Shown piece after piece: positions 27,552 to 38,224 of a stretch of DNA of 64,000 bases. The translations under genes were made by a program, and so were the position numbers. The stretch is from positions 1 to 64,000 of the forward strand of contig CALBSZ010000696.1 in NCBI GenBank assembly GCA_937967665.1, given 5' to 3'. Each line of letters starts with the position of its first letter. Within the stretch, counting starts at the first letter, position 1. Under the pieces are notes generated by a model that saw only the letters and a program-made list of their open reading frames with translations, did not search any database and was not told the origin of the DNA. Source of the DNA: an uncultured Planctomycetaceae bacterium (lineage in GTDB: Bacteria; Planctomycetota; Planctomycetia; Pirellulales; Pirellulaceae).

Positions 27552-28153
27552 CCGCACGCCGCGCCTTATCGCTGTTGGAACTGCTGCTGGTGCTGGCCCT
27601 GCTGGTCGTCGTAGCGGCGCTGGTCCTGCCGGCCCTGGCCAACACGATGGAAAATCAGCGGCTCAGCAAAGCGGGAGACGTCGTGCGGGCGTCGTGGAAC
27701 AACGCCCGAGTGCGGGCCATGCGCAGCGGACGCATCCACATGTTCCGCTATAGTCCCGGCGGTAATCAGTACTACGTGGAACCATGGTTTGCGGTTACGG
27801 ACGAGATCGAATCGAGCGATAAGTCGTGGGACACGTCGGCGGGAAACGCAGACCTGCAAGCGGCGTTGGCGGTGCGGGCGAATCCGGAGGAATTGCCGGA
27901 AGGAGTCACGTTCGTGCAGGCGCAAACATTTTTCGATTCCCGGGACCAGGCCGCCACGGAAGACATCGCCGGAGCCGGACTGCCGCTGCCGGCAGCTCCC
28001 ATTCTGTTTTATCCCGACGGCACCACGTCGACCACACGCCTGCTGTTGATGAACGAACAGGAATCCTACGTCGTCGTGCAGTTGCGCGGCCTGACGGGAA
28101 TCGCCAAAGTCAGTGAACTGCTCACTCCCGCGGAACTCATCGCATGGCGCTAA
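27548..28153 (+). CDS. gspH: Pseudopilin GspH-like
   Basis: A minor pseudopilin of 201 residues. The leader 'MTARRA' is followed by LSLLELLLVLALLVVVAALVLPAL, with Glu at +5 after the predicted cleavage; the usual Gly at -1 is replaced by Ala, which GspO-type peptidases tolerate less well. The remainder is a beta-rich globular domain ('RLSKAGDVVRASWNNARVRAMRSGRIHMFRY'), typical of GspH/FimT. The start overlaps gspG's stop (ATGA) and the end overlaps gspI by ten bases, so translation is coupled. Confidence 0.88.
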   Translation: MTARRALSLLELLLVLALLVVVAALVLPALANTMENQRLSKAGDVVRASWNNARVRAMRSGRIHMFRYSPGGNQYYVEPWFAVTDEIESSDKSWDTSAGNADLQAALAVRANPEELPEGVTFVQAQTFFDSRDQAATEDIAGAGLPLPAAPILFYPDGTTSTTRLLLMNEQESYVVVQLRGLTGIAKVSELLTPAELIAWR

Positions 28154-28635
28154 AACACGAGCACGCTCCGACATTTCGCAGCGGCCGTCAACGCGCGGGC
28201 CTGTCGATCCTCGAGGTGATGTTGGCCCTGGCCATCCTGGGACTCGCTGTGACTGCCATTGGGCAGCTGATTCATATCGGGTCGATGAGTTCCGTCGCGG
28301 CCAGTCACGAGACCACGGCGCAGATGATCTGCGAGTCGAAGCTGGCGGAGATTACGTCGGGTATCCAGCCGACAACACCGCTCGCCAACGTCCCCTTCGA
28401 ACTTGACGACGACTGGAACTACAGCATCCAACGCGAAGAGATTAACGACTTGGGCCTGGTGGCCATTCAAGTAACGGTGGAACAGCGAGCCGATCGCTAC
28501 GACCGCCCGGTAACGTTCTCACTGATTCGCTGGGTCAATGAAAACGATCTGCCGACCATGGAGGAGGTGCCGGCGGAGGACGGCGGCAGCGAGGACGCGA
28601 CTCGTGGAAACACAACGGGCGAGGCCGCGTCATGA
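28144..28635 (+). CDS. gspI: Pseudopilin GspI-like
   Basis: A minor pseudopilin of 163 residues. A basic leader ending in RAG precedes LSILEVMLALAILGLAVTAIGQL, with Glu at +5. The short globular part ('ICESKLAEITSGIQPTTPL', 'DDDWNYSIQREEINDLGLVAIQVTVEQ') matches GspI. It would sit in the I-J-K tip complex of the pseudopilus. The C-terminus is acidic and Gly/Ser-rich. Overlaps gspJ by four bases. Confidence 0.88.
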   Translation: MALKHEHAPTFRSGRQRAGLSILEVMLALAILGLAVTAIGQLIHIGSMSSVAASHETTAQMICESKLAEITSGIQPTTPLANVPFELDDDWNYSIQREEINDLGLVAIQVTVEQRADRYDRPVTFSLIRWVNENDLPTMEEVPAEDGGSEDATRGNTTGEAAS

Positions 28636-29648
28636 CACGAATCCCCCGGAAACCAAACGCCGTCCGCCGGATGCCTCGCAACGGTTTTTCGCTGCTGGAA
28701 GTGTTACTTGCCCTGGGCCTGTCCGTCGTGGTCTTGGGCCTGATCGCCGCGGCCGTGGACAACACGCTGCGAATGTTGGACGAACGCCGCACGAACGTCG
28801 AGAAGGCGCAGTTGGCCCGCGCGGTCTTGAGGCAGATTGCCAGCGACCTGCGTAGCTCCGTCCAGTATGAACCAGTGGATCTGGAAGGCATTGAAAGCAT
28901 GTCGGCGACCGAGGCGCTGACCGGCGTCGATCCGGCAACGCTCCAATCGGCCGGCGCGGCGGCGGAGATCGATTTCGGGTCCGTGGCCGAGGAAGCGGAT
29001 GAGCAGTTGGCCGGGATCGCCAGTACGCTTTCTCCCGCGACGATCCCGGGACTTTACGGCAACCAGTTTGAATTGCAGGTCGACGTCTCGCGACTGCCCA
29101 GGCTGGACGAATACGAAGTGTTCTTGCGAATCGATCAACCACTGGCCATCGCGCAGATTCCCAGCGACGTCAAGACGGTGGCCTACTATCTGCAGGCGAC
29201 TCCCGATGACGTGCTCGATCCGCTCGCCGCGGACGTCGCGGAAGACACTTCCGCGACGGCGCCGCGCGGGCTGGTGCGGCGCGAATTGGATCGGGCCGTC
29301 ACGACCTGGGCGATGAACAATGGCAATCTGGAATCCCTCCAGAATTCGGCGGACCTGCTGGCGCCCGAAGTCACCGCGATCGAATTCCGCTACTTCGATG
29401 GCCAACAGTGGCTGCTGCAATGGGATTCGGAAGTCGAGGGCGGGCTGCCGATTGCCGTGGAGATTGCGCTCTCGATCGCTCCCGATGATCCGCTCAACGC
29501 TCCGATTCCGACGACCTTGCTGGGCACTTCCATCGCGGGCGTGTTTGGGGACAACGTCTTTCGCATGGTCGTACAGTTGCCGGTGGGAAAACGGCAGCCT
29601 GACGAGTCCGCGAACGGTTCCACCGGTTTGGAGGAGCTGGGGCTATGA
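28632..29648 (+). CDS. gspJ: Pseudopilin GspJ-like
   Basis: A minor pseudopilin of 338 residues, longer than the usual about 200. The prepilin segment NG|FSLLEVLLALGLSVVVLGLIAAAV follows a basic leader. 'LRQIASDLRSSV' and the later 'VTAIEFRYFDGQQWLLQWDSEVEGGLPIAVEIAL' are typical of GspJ. The extra length is an Ala/Glu-rich middle part (about 75-215), seen in many planctomycete homologues. Likely partner of GspI and GspK at the pseudopilus tip. Overlaps gspK by four bases. Confidence 0.88.
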   Translation: MTRIPRKPNAVRRMPRNGFSLLEVLLALGLSVVVLGLIAAAVDNTLRMLDERRTNVEKAQLARAVLRQIASDLRSSVQYEPVDLEGIESMSATEALTGVDPATLQSAGAAAEIDFGSVAEEADEQLAGIASTLSPATIPGLYGNQFELQVDVSRLPRLDEYEVFLRIDQPLAIAQIPSDVKTVAYYLQATPDDVLDPLAADVAEDTSATAPRGLVRRELDRAVTTWAMNNGNLESLQNSADLLAPEVTAIEFRYFDGQQWLLQWDSEVEGGLPIAVEIALSIAPDDPLNAPIPTTLLGTSIAGVFGDNVFRMVVQLPVGKRQPDESANGSTGLEELGL

Positions 29649-31183
29649 CACGTTGTCGACGCGGAGTAGTTCTGATCATCGTGCTGGTGGTGGTGGTGGT
29701 CCTGTCGCTGGCGGCCTACACCTTCAGCGATTTGATGCTGACGCACAACGAGGCCAGTCAGTTGAACGGCCGCAGCCTGCAGGCTCGCGAAGTCGTGGCT
29801 TCGGGAGCGGAATGGGTGCGGACCTTTCTGATGCTGGACGACGAAACGATTATCGAAGCCGGCGGCATCTACAACAATCCACAGCAGTTTCAAGCGATTC
29901 CCGTTGTTCAGGATATTGAAGAGGATTTTCGCGCGAACTTCACGCTGGTGGCGCCCGCACTGGACGACGAAGGAAACCTGGCCGGCGTGCGCTACGGTTT
30001 GCAGGACGAATCAACCCGCTTGAACGTGAACGCGCTGCTGGCGCTCGAGGACCAGCAAACGGGGGCGGGACGGCAATTGCTGCTGGCCCTGCCGGGAATG
30101 ACCGAAGACGTCGCCGATGCCATCCTGGATTGGCTGGACGAAGACGACGACCCGCGTGACTACGGCGCCGAAGCCGAATACTACAGTACGATGCAGCCAC
30201 CATACGGTCCCAAGAACGGACCGCTCGACACCGTCGAAGAACTGCTACTCGTCCGCGGCGTGACGCCTCGCCTGCTGTTCGGCATGGACGTCAATCGCAA
30301 CGGCATGATCGACAACTATGAATTGCAGTCGACCGAGTTGGCGGAAGACGCCACGACGACCACGGAGTTCACGGAATTCGGCTGGGCCAGTCTCCTGACG
30401 CTGCACGGCGCCGAATGGAACGCAAATTCGCTGGGAGAACCGCGGATCGATCTGAATGACGAAGACTTGAAACAACTGTACGCCGACCTGACCGCCGTCT
30501 TCGACGACGAATGGGCGAAGTTTATTGTCGCCTACCGGCAAGGGGGCGCTTACACCGGAAGCGATCCCGTCGATTCATCGGCCGGCCGCGAGCTCAATTT
30601 CGACTTGCCGGCTCAGTCCAACATCACGCAGGTGCTGGAATTGATCGGCGCGAAGACGCAAGTCACGTTTGCCGGCGCCAGCAGCCCGACGGTCCTGGCA
30701 TCGCCGTTTGACACCGGCATTGTGGCAATGAACGTCTACTTGCCGATCCTGTTGAACCAGGTGTCCGTGAATCCCGCGCCGACCATTCCAGGCCGGATCA
30801 ATATCAATCAAGCGCCTCGCGTGATGCTGGAAGGAATCCCGGGCATGACGACGGAACTGCTGGATACCATCTTGAAATCTCGCCCGGTGGAACCGGTCGT
30901 GGAAAACCTCAACTTTGGGTACGAGACCTGGTTGCTGACGGAGGGGCTGGTAACGCTGGAACAGATGCGCGCGCTGTCGCCGTTCGTCTGTGCTGGTGGC
31001 GACGTGTATCGGGCTCAGATCGTCGGCTATTACGAAGGTGGAATGGCCTCGTCCCGCGCGGAAATCATTTTCGCTGCTACCGGGACCGCGCCTCGCGTAT
31101 TATCCTGGAGAGATGTCAGCCATCTGGGGCGCGGCTACGCGATTGAGACATTGGGCGTCCAGATGGTGGGCGAGGAAATGTAG
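29645..31183 (+). CDS. gspK: Type II secretion minor pseudopilin GspK
   Basis: A 512-residue pseudopilus tip protein. The N-terminal hydrophobic segment 'GVVLIIVLVVVVVLSLAAYTF' lacks the +5 Glu, as is normal for GspK. It is followed by the helical domain with 'RYGLQDESTRLNVNALLAL', 'MTEDVADAILDWLDEDDDPRDYGAEAEYY' and 'VEELLLVRGVTPRLLFG', all GspK signatures. A late 'GRININQAPRVMLEGIPGMT' is the second HhH-like repeat. Longer than proteobacterial GspK (about 330), with extra loops. The lone TAG at 31181 is followed one base later by the GspL-like start. Confidence 0.92.
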   Translation: MTRCRRGVVLIIVLVVVVVLSLAAYTFSDLMLTHNEASQLNGRSLQAREVVASGAEWVRTFLMLDDETIIEAGGIYNNPQQFQAIPVVQDIEEDFRANFTLVAPALDDEGNLAGVRYGLQDESTRLNVNALLALEDQQTGAGRQLLLALPGMTEDVADAILDWLDEDDDPRDYGAEAEYYSTMQPPYGPKNGPLDTVEELLLVRGVTPRLLFGMDVNRNGMIDNYELQSTELAEDATTTTEFTEFGWASLLTLHGAEWNANSLGEPRIDLNDEDLKQLYADLTAVFDDEWAKFIVAYRQGGAYTGSDPVDSSAGRELNFDLPAQSNITQVLELIGAKTQVTFAGASSPTVLASPFDTGIVAMNVYLPILLNQVSVNPAPTIPGRININQAPRVMLEGIPGMTTELLDTILKSRPVEPVVENLNFGYETWLLTEGLVTLEQMRALSPFVCAGGDVYRAQIVGYYEGGMASSRAEIIFAATGTAPRVLSWRDVSHLGRGYAIETLGVQMVGEEM

Positions 31184-31184
31184 T

Positions 31185-32642
31185 ATGGCACGAATCCTGG
31201 CAATCGAATGGGACGCCCGCGAGGCGCGTGCCGTGGTGGCCCGCACACGGGCCGACGACGTGACCGTGGAAGACGCGTTCGTCATCGACGTGACTCCCCG
31301 CGCCGGCCAGGAGACGTTGAGCGACGAGGAAGTGGGCGCGCGCATCTTGTCGGCCTTGTCCGCGCGCAATATCAGCAAGCTGGAGACGCACGTCTCCGTC
31401 GGCCGCGCGAATATCGAATTGCGGTTCCTCAACGTCCCGCCGGCGCCCGAGGAAGAATTGCCCGGGATGGTCCGGTTGCAGGCCGGACGCCACTTTTCCA
31501 ATCTAGGTGCCGACTCGACCCTTGATTTCGTCCCTGTCGGGCAGGCCGAAGATGGCAGCCTGAATCTGCTCGCCGCCGCCACCTCGGCCGAATTCCTGCG
31601 CGATGTCCAACAGACGTGCTCGGCCGCGCAGCTGACTCCGCAGAGTATCGTGCTGCGGCCGTTCGCGACGGCGTCGTTGTGGCGGCGCAGCAACGACGTA
31701 ACACCATGCACGTTGATGATCGACGTGCTGGGAAATGAAGCCGATCTGACCGTGTTGGTGGACGGCAATGTGGTCGTCACACGCACCGTGCGATTGCCAG
31801 ACGACCCCGCGGCGATTGCAGCAGCGCTGATTGGCGAAGTCAAACGGACCTCGGCCGCCGCTCAGAATCAGACGTCCGGACGCAAGGTCGACGGGATCGT
31901 GCTGCTGGGGGACGTCAGTGAATTTGGCGACGCCCAGGAAACCCTTTCACAAGCGCTCGAAATCCCGGTTGCGTTCTTCAATCCGTTTACCAATCTGAAA
32001 TTCGCCGAAGGTTGGCGAGCGCCCGGTCGCAGCGGACGGTTTGCCCCGCTGCTCGGCATGATTCTGGACGAATCCGCCGGCGAAAGGCATCTGGTCGATT
32101 TCCTGAATCCACGACGCAAGCCCGAAGCCGCCAGTTACAATCGGCGGCAGGCCATGGTCGGTGGCGGCGTCGCGGCGCTCGCCCTGCTGGTGCTCGTGAT
32201 CTTGTGGCTGCAATTCCGCGCGCTGGATCAACGCATCGAGCAACTCACACAGGAATCCGCCAGCTGGGACCCGCTGGTCAAGAAGGCACAGCAGCTGACC
32301 AGGGACGTCCACGAAATCGAGCAGTTCCAGGATGCCAACGTACGCTGGCTGGACGAACTGCGTCTGATGTCCGAAGTGGCGCCTCCCGCCGAAGACATGA
32401 TTGTCCGGCAATGGACGTCGGCGGCCAGGAAGGAGGGAGGCGGTGTGATCGCGATCGAAGGACAAGCCGAGGAGTTTTCGACCATCGAACAGCTCGAACG
32501 CGCTCTGCGGGATCCTCGTCATCAGGTGTTTGGTCGCGGTGGACGCGAAGACGAGAAAGCCGACGCTTATCGCTGGGTGTTCAATGAGGAGATTGTTGTC
32601 AGTTCGTCGTCGTCGGCGGACGGGGCGGAGGAAGCGCCATGA
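31185..32642 (+). CDS. GspL/PilM-PilN-like inner-membrane assembly protein
   Basis: A 485-residue protein that combines a cytoplasmic actin-like ATPase fold and a periplasmic part. Residues about 1-290 resemble PilM/GspL ('ARILAIEWDAREARAVVAR', 'HVSVGRANIELRFLNVPPAPEEEL', 'TLMIDVLGNEADLTVLVDG'). One membrane helix lies at about 322-346, followed by a PilN-like coiled region and a ferredoxin-like end ('GGVIAIEGQAEEFSTIEQLERAL'). It should recruit GspE to the membrane. The ATG at 31185, one base after gspK's stop, is chosen over a longer frame that overlaps gspK. Overlaps the next gene by four bases. Confidence 0.85.
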   Translation: MARILAIEWDAREARAVVARTRADDVTVEDAFVIDVTPRAGQETLSDEEVGARILSALSARNISKLETHVSVGRANIELRFLNVPPAPEEELPGMVRLQAGRHFSNLGADSTLDFVPVGQAEDGSLNLLAAATSAEFLRDVQQTCSAAQLTPQSIVLRPFATASLWRRSNDVTPCTLMIDVLGNEADLTVLVDGNVVVTRTVRLPDDPAAIAAALIGEVKRTSAAAQNQTSGRKVDGIVLLGDVSEFGDAQETLSQALEIPVAFFNPFTNLKFAEGWRAPGRSGRFAPLLGMILDESAGERHLVDFLNPRRKPEAASYNRRQAMVGGGVAALALLVLVILWLQFRALDQRIEQLTQESASWDPLVKKAQQLTRDVHEIEQFQDANVRWLDELRLMSEVAPPAEDMIVRQWTSAARKEGGGVIAIEGQAEEFSTIEQLERALRDPRHQVFGRGGREDEKADAYRWVFNEEIVVSSSSSADGAEEAP

Positions 32643-33838
32643 TCCACCGTGAACGTATCCTCTTGTCCCTGGTAGTGGGACCCGGCATCGCCGCGATCGC
32701 CTTTGTGGGCGTGGCCAAAGTTCGCAAAGGGCTGTCTGATCGGCGAGACCGCGTGGCATTGCTGCAAAAAGAGATCGCCGACAAGGAGTTCGAGGTCGCG
32801 TTGGGCGAACGCAAAGCACTGGAACTGATTGAGTTGGAAGCGCGGTCACTGCCCCCCAGCCGCGAGCAAGCAATGTCGGTGTACCAGGCCTGGCTGCTGG
32901 ACCTGGTCAAGAATGCCGGTTTGCAGGATGTGGACGTCAAACTGCAATCGAACCGCTCGGTCCGTGATGTCTACACGATGTTCACGTTTGCCGTCACGGG
33001 AGATGGTGATCTGCCCAGGCTGACCGAATTCCTGCACCGTTTTTACGAAGCCGATTTCCTGCATCGCATCGGGCGCCTGAATCTGAAACCGATTCGCGAT
33101 CGCCGCGAACTGTCGCTGTCCATGTCAGTCGACGCGCTGGCCTTGCCGGGATCCCCGCACCTCAAGACCCTGCCGACCGACCTGCAGCCCCCCCGGGATC
33201 TGCTGACACTCGAGGAATACCGGACCGCAATCCTCGGCCGGAATCTTTTCGGGCCGCCCAACAACAAGCCGCGCTTGACCATCTCCGGATCACAGCGTGC
33301 CTACGTCGGACGCTCGCTGACGGTTTCCCCTCAGGCCAGCGACCCGGATAAACTGGATTCGCTGCGCTACAGTGTCGCTGAAAAAGAACTTCCCAGCGGC
33401 ATGCGATTCGACGCCCAGACCGGCAGCCTGCAGTGGACACCGCGGGAAACCGGCGAGTACTCCGTCACGTTGATCGTTAGCGACGATGGGCTGCCGAGCA
33501 AGTCCGATAGCCAACTTGTCAAGATCAGCGTCAGCGAACCGCCCCCGCCTCCCACGCCGCGCCCGACCCCGCCGGCGAAACCAAGTTTTGACCCGGCACA
33601 GTACACGTTCCTGACTTCGGTCGTCGAGATCAACGGGGAGCCGCAGATCTGGTTGATCGACCGTACCACGGGGACACGATACGAATTGTCTGTGGGCGAT
33701 TCCTTCGACATTGGCACCTGGAAAGGTACGGTGGTCCGTATCGGGACGAATAGTGCCGAGGTCGAATCCTCGGGCCACGTCTACCTGATCTCGATCGGCG
33801 AACCGCTCACCAGCGGCGAAGAACTCGACAGCGTCTAA
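32639..33838 (+). CDS. GspM/PilO-like protein fused to an Ig-like domain and a GspC/PilP-like C-terminus
   Basis: A 399-residue bitopic membrane protein and last gene of the secretion operon. Residues 6-26 form a membrane helix, 27-190 a coiled and ferredoxin-like PilO/GspM-type region ('YQAWLLDLVKNAGL', 'TEFLHRFYEADFLHRIGRLNL'). Residues about 207-300 are a putative Ig/He_PIG domain with the typical 'LPSGMRFDAQTGSLQWTPRETGEYSVTLIVSDDG'-like course. A Pro-rich linker (about 301-317) leads to a GspC homology-region/PilP-like end (318-399: 'QIWLIDRTTGTRYELSVGDSFDIG'). It may replace separate GspM and GspC and contact the secretin; gspD is not in the window. Confidence 0.8.
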   Translation: MIHRERILLSLVVGPGIAAIAFVGVAKVRKGLSDRRDRVALLQKEIADKEFEVALGERKALELIELEARSLPPSREQAMSVYQAWLLDLVKNAGLQDVDVKLQSNRSVRDVYTMFTFAVTGDGDLPRLTEFLHRFYEADFLHRIGRLNLKPIRDRRELSLSMSVDALALPGSPHLKTLPTDLQPPRDLLTLEEYRTAILGRNLFGPPNNKPRLTISGSQRAYVGRSLTVSPQASDPDKLDSLRYSVAEKELPSGMRFDAQTGSLQWTPRETGEYSVTLIVSDDGLPSKSDSQLVKISVSEPPPPPTPRPTPPAKPSFDPAQYTFLTSVVEINGEPQIWLIDRTTGTRYELSVGDSFDIGTWKGTVVRIGTNSAEVESSGHVYLISIGEPLTSGEELDSV

Positions 33839-34169
33839 AACGCGCCGCAGATGGGACATGGTCTGTAGCCCCGCGGCTCCGCCCGCGGGATTCCGCGAAC
33901 GGAGTCGCGGAACTACGACAACGGGACCCGCGCGGAGTTCGACACTCGTTCCCGGGCTCCCGCCCGGGGACGCACTATCTCCGAGGCTCCGCCTCGCACC
34001 CTTGCTGGTCCAACTGCTACAGCTCGCCCCCAAAAAAAAGCGACCGGCTCACAGCGTCTCCTCGCTGCCTGCCACAAGTCATCTGCATTGTTGCAACGCG
34101 AAACCTGAATGATTACGTTAGTACAAAAATCCGAAAGTCCCGCTTACATCCTACTTATGGAGACGTCAC
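33839..34169. other. Intergenic region with a cluster of hairpins after the secretion operon
   Basis: No gene. The region between the GspM/C-like stop and the VOC gene holds four GC-rich hairpins (33870-33996, listed separately), then about 170 bases without visible structure apart from an A-run at 34031-34038. Confidence 0.7.
33870..33996. repeat. Four consecutive REP-like hairpins
   Basis: Stems: CCCGCGG/CCGCGGG (33870-33889), TTCCGCGA/TCGCGGAA (33891-33912), CGTTCCCGGGC/GCCCGGGGACG (33947-33972, one G-T pair) and CGAGGC/GCCTCG (33982-33996). Three of them share the loop-side word GGCTCC or GGCTCCG. Sitting 32 bases after the last stop of the secretion operon, they may stabilise the mRNA 3' end or stop transcription; REP elements are the closest analogy. 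Confidence 0.8.
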
Positions 34170-34700
34170 ATGAATGCCCGCATTGCCACTGTCATTCTGG
34201 TCCTGCTTCTTGGTACTGCCGTCCGTGCGGAAGACAGCGAGTTCGCTCGCCAGACGATCGACATAGGTGTCGTGGTGAGCGATATCGAGAAGGCCGTGGA
34301 CTTCTACACTAACGCCATCGGTTTCAAGGAACTGGACGGCTTCAAGGTGCCGGCCGACTTCGCCACCGATTCGGGGCTGACGCAAAACCAGCCGCTGGAC
34401 ATCCGAGTGCTCGCTTTGGGCGAAGAGGAATCGGCAACCCGCTTGAAACTGATGCAGCTTCCGGGGGTGAAGAGCAAAAAGTCCGATAACACGGTCATCC
34501 ACTCCCAACTCGGTGTCAGCTACATCACGATCTTTGTCACCGACACGAACGCTGCCCTGGCACGTCTGAAGAAAGCGGGTGTTGCAGTGGCTGCGAAAGG
34601 TCCGGTCGAGCTGCCGAAAGGCTTTCCCGCCGGCGTCTACTTGACCGTGGTCAAGGACCCCGACGGCAACATTGTCGAGCTGGTCGGCCCCAAGAAATAA
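34170..34700 (+). CDS. Exported VOC-family (glyoxalase-like) protein
   Basis: A 176-residue protein with a signal peptide (1-20, ending VRAED) and one vicinal-oxygen-chelate fold: 'QTIDIGVVVSDIEKAVDFYTNAIGFKEL' and the closing 'LTVVKDPDGNIVELVG', the latter carrying the usual Glu metal ligand. The usual first metal His is replaced (IDIGVVV), so the metal site may be changed. Typical role is lyase, isomerase or dioxygenase; the substrate is unknown. An unusual feature is export of this normally cytoplasmic family. GGAGA lies six bases before the ATG. Confidence 0.85.
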   Translation: MNARIATVILVLLLGTAVRAEDSEFARQTIDIGVVVSDIEKAVDFYTNAIGFKELDGFKVPADFATDSGLTQNQPLDIRVLALGEEESATRLKLMQLPGVKSKKSDNTVIHSQLGVSYITIFVTDTNAALARLKKAGVAVAAKGPVELPKGFPAGVYLTVVKDPDGNIVELVGPKK

Positions 34701-34805
34701 GACTCGGTAGGTTGTTCCGGATCCTGATGGGCTCGGGACCTGATAACGGGGGCGACGTGTTGTCTCTTGGCTCAAAACGCGAACGCCTGGGGCACGTACG
34801 TCCGG

Positions 34806-34837
34806 ACACACTTGCTTGCGCTGCGTGCTTGTATTCT
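34806..34837 (-). repeat. Inverted copy of the dispersed AGC-GCAGCGC repeat
   Basis: Read on the minus strand this is AGAATACAAGC then ACGCAGCGCAAGCAAGTG. It matches the copies at 5832-5867 and within the palindromic element at 21523-21548. It sits in the short gap between the converging VOC and SelO genes. Confidence 0.75.
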
Positions 34838-34868
34838 TGCGGATTGCCGGGAGGTCGACGCTCTCCAA

Positions 34869-36473
<1,605 letters not shown>

Positions 36474-36712
36474 CAGCTCCTGCGATCCTTGGTTGAAGGC
36501 CGTTCTCTTCAAGTGTAGGGGGCCAGGTTCGCTGGGTCGACCGTACTCGTTCCAGAACAAACGAGGTCGATGACTCTTGGAACTGAAATTCAAAGCACGA
36601 ATATCGAAAAGCGAAACAATTTCGAATGTCACAATACCAAAGTCCGAAACCCCAACGGGGGTTGCGTTCCGCATTTCAGATGAATGAGCAGTATTGCCCA
36701 TCCTGGCCACAG

Positions 36713-38224
36713 TCACTTTTTTGACGGCGATAGCTGCCAGTTCGGATCGGGTTCGTGCAATTTGTTGAGCAGGTTTGTGGCGTGCTTGACCAGATCGGGA
36801 CGGCGCGGGGCGTAATTGTGATCTTCGTCGTGGTCCCACGACAGGTCGTACAATTCAATCTCGCCGGTGAACATCGGCGAGCGAATGGCCTTCCACTTGC
36901 CGAACCGCACCGCCTGCGACGAGCCTCGTTCGTAGAATTCCCAATAGAGGGGACTCTGGCGTTTCCACTTGTTCGGCTCGACGTGCCCGCGCAGCGCCGG
37001 CAGGAAGCTGTCGCTATCGATCCCCTCCGGCGCGTCGACACCGGCCATTTCGGCGGCGGTCCGCATCAGATCGCCAAAATACCAGGCCAGCTCGTTCTCG
37101 GTATTAGCGGCGACGGTGCCGGGCCACCAGGCGATGGTCGGCACGCGGATGCCTCCTTCGTAAAGATCCCTTTTGATGCCGCGATACTTGCCGTTCGAAT
37201 CGAAATGATCGGCGCGATGGCCGCCTTCCTGGTGGGGGCCGTTGTCGGAAGTAAAGAGGACCAGCGTGCGATCATCAATCTCAAGCTCTTCCAGCAGATC
37301 CAGGATACGGCCTGTGTCGCGATCGATGTTGCGGATCATGGCGGCAAAACCTTTTTCCGGATCCGGCCAGTCGCGTGTGGAGAACTCGCCCAGTTCCGGC
37401 ACTTCCATCCCCAGGTTCCCCGCTTCGTTGTTCGCATGGGGGACGTTCAGGGCAAAGTACAAGAAGAACGGACGCGCCTGGTTCTCCCGAATAAAATGCA
37501 ATGCGTCTGCGGTGAACAGGTCCGGTGCGTACTGCACTCGTTTGACGGCGACGCCGCGTCCTCCCTGCGGCAGCTGCGGATCCTGCCACGGCATCCACTT
37601 TTCGCCCACGACATTCTGCAGCGTTTCCACCTGGCCGTTCCGAATCAGGAATTCGGGATAGAAATTATGGGCGTGCCACATGTTGATGTAGCCGTAGAAA
37701 TGATCGAAGCCGACGTCATTCGGGTTCGTCAGGTTATCGGGAGTCCCGATTCCCCACTTCCCAATGCAACCGGTGGCGTAGCCCGCGGATTTCAGCACCG
37801 AAGCGACCGTCGGCTGTCCGGGCTGGATGATCACCGGCGCCGTCGAATTGCCGCGTACGACTGTTCGTCCGCCGTGCCGGCCGGTCATGAGTACACTTCG
37901 CGACGGCGCGCAGACCGTGCAACCTGCGTAGAATTGCGTAAACCGCATCCCCTCCGTCGCCATCTGGTCCAAGCGCGGAGTTTGTAGCGTCTTTTGCCCG
38001 AAACAGCCCAGGTCGCCATACCCCAAGTCGTCCGCCAGGATCACGATAATGTTGGGCCGATCGATCTCGGCGGCCCCTGCCGGCACCGCAGAACCTGACG
38101 GTGCGCTGAGTCCCAGGATCCACACGATCGCTAGCTTGGCAAAGCGCCCCGCCGAACTCACTGAATGGGACTCACGGCTCATGGCCAGCGCCCCTGTCAA
38201 ACGCCATCGAATCGATCCACTCAT
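36713..38224 (-). CDS. Exported sulfatase (arylsulfatase-like, S1 family)
   Basis: A 503-residue type I sulfatase. After an N-terminal region with a hydrophobic signal segment (about 28-52), 'RPNIIVILADDLGYGD' starts the catalytic domain. The formylglycine motif is C-A-P-S-R (Cys105). 'GCIGKWGIGTPDN', 'FTSDNGPHQEGGHRADHFDSNGKYRGIKRDLYEGGIRVP' and a C-terminal subdomain ending 'YDLSWDHDEDHNYA' follow the usual order. The start is fixed by GGAG six bases before the ATG at 38224. It stands alone, unlike the other sulfatase; substrate unknown. Confidence 0.92.
   Translation of the reverse strand: MSGSIRWRLTGALAMSRESHSVSSAGRFAKLAIVWILGLSAPSGSAVPAGAAEIDRPNIIVILADDLGYGDLGCFGQKTLQTPRLDQMATEGMRFTQFYAGCTVCAPSRSVLMTGRHGGRTVVRGNSTAPVIIQPGQPTVASVLKSAGYATGCIGKWGIGTPDNLTNPNDVGFDHFYGYINMWHAHNFYPEFLIRNGQVETLQNVVGEKWMPWQDPQLPQGGRGVAVKRVQYAPDLFTADALHFIRENQARPFFLYFALNVPHANNEAGNLGMEVPELGEFSTRDWPDPEKGFAAMIRNIDRDTGRILDLLEELEIDDRTLVLFTSDNGPHQEGGHRADHFDSNGKYRGIKRDLYEGGIRVPTIAWWPGTVAANTENELAWYFGDLMRTAAEMAGVDAPEGIDSDSFLPALRGHVEPNKWKRQSPLYWEFYERGSSQAVRFGKWKAIRSPMFTGEIELYDLSWDHDEDHNYAPRRPDLVKHATNLLNKLHEPDPNWQLSPSKK

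Noticed and set aside
32639..33838. Two genes (gspM and gspC) instead of one fusion
   Set aside because: The frame is continuous with no stop, no internal ribosome-binding site before the Ig or GspC-like part, and only one membrane helix.
36570..36660. AT-rich stretch between the sulfatase and selO as a gene or origin
   Set aside because: It contains repeated TTCGAA-like words but no DnaA-box cluster, no start or family signal; left as plain intergenic sequence.
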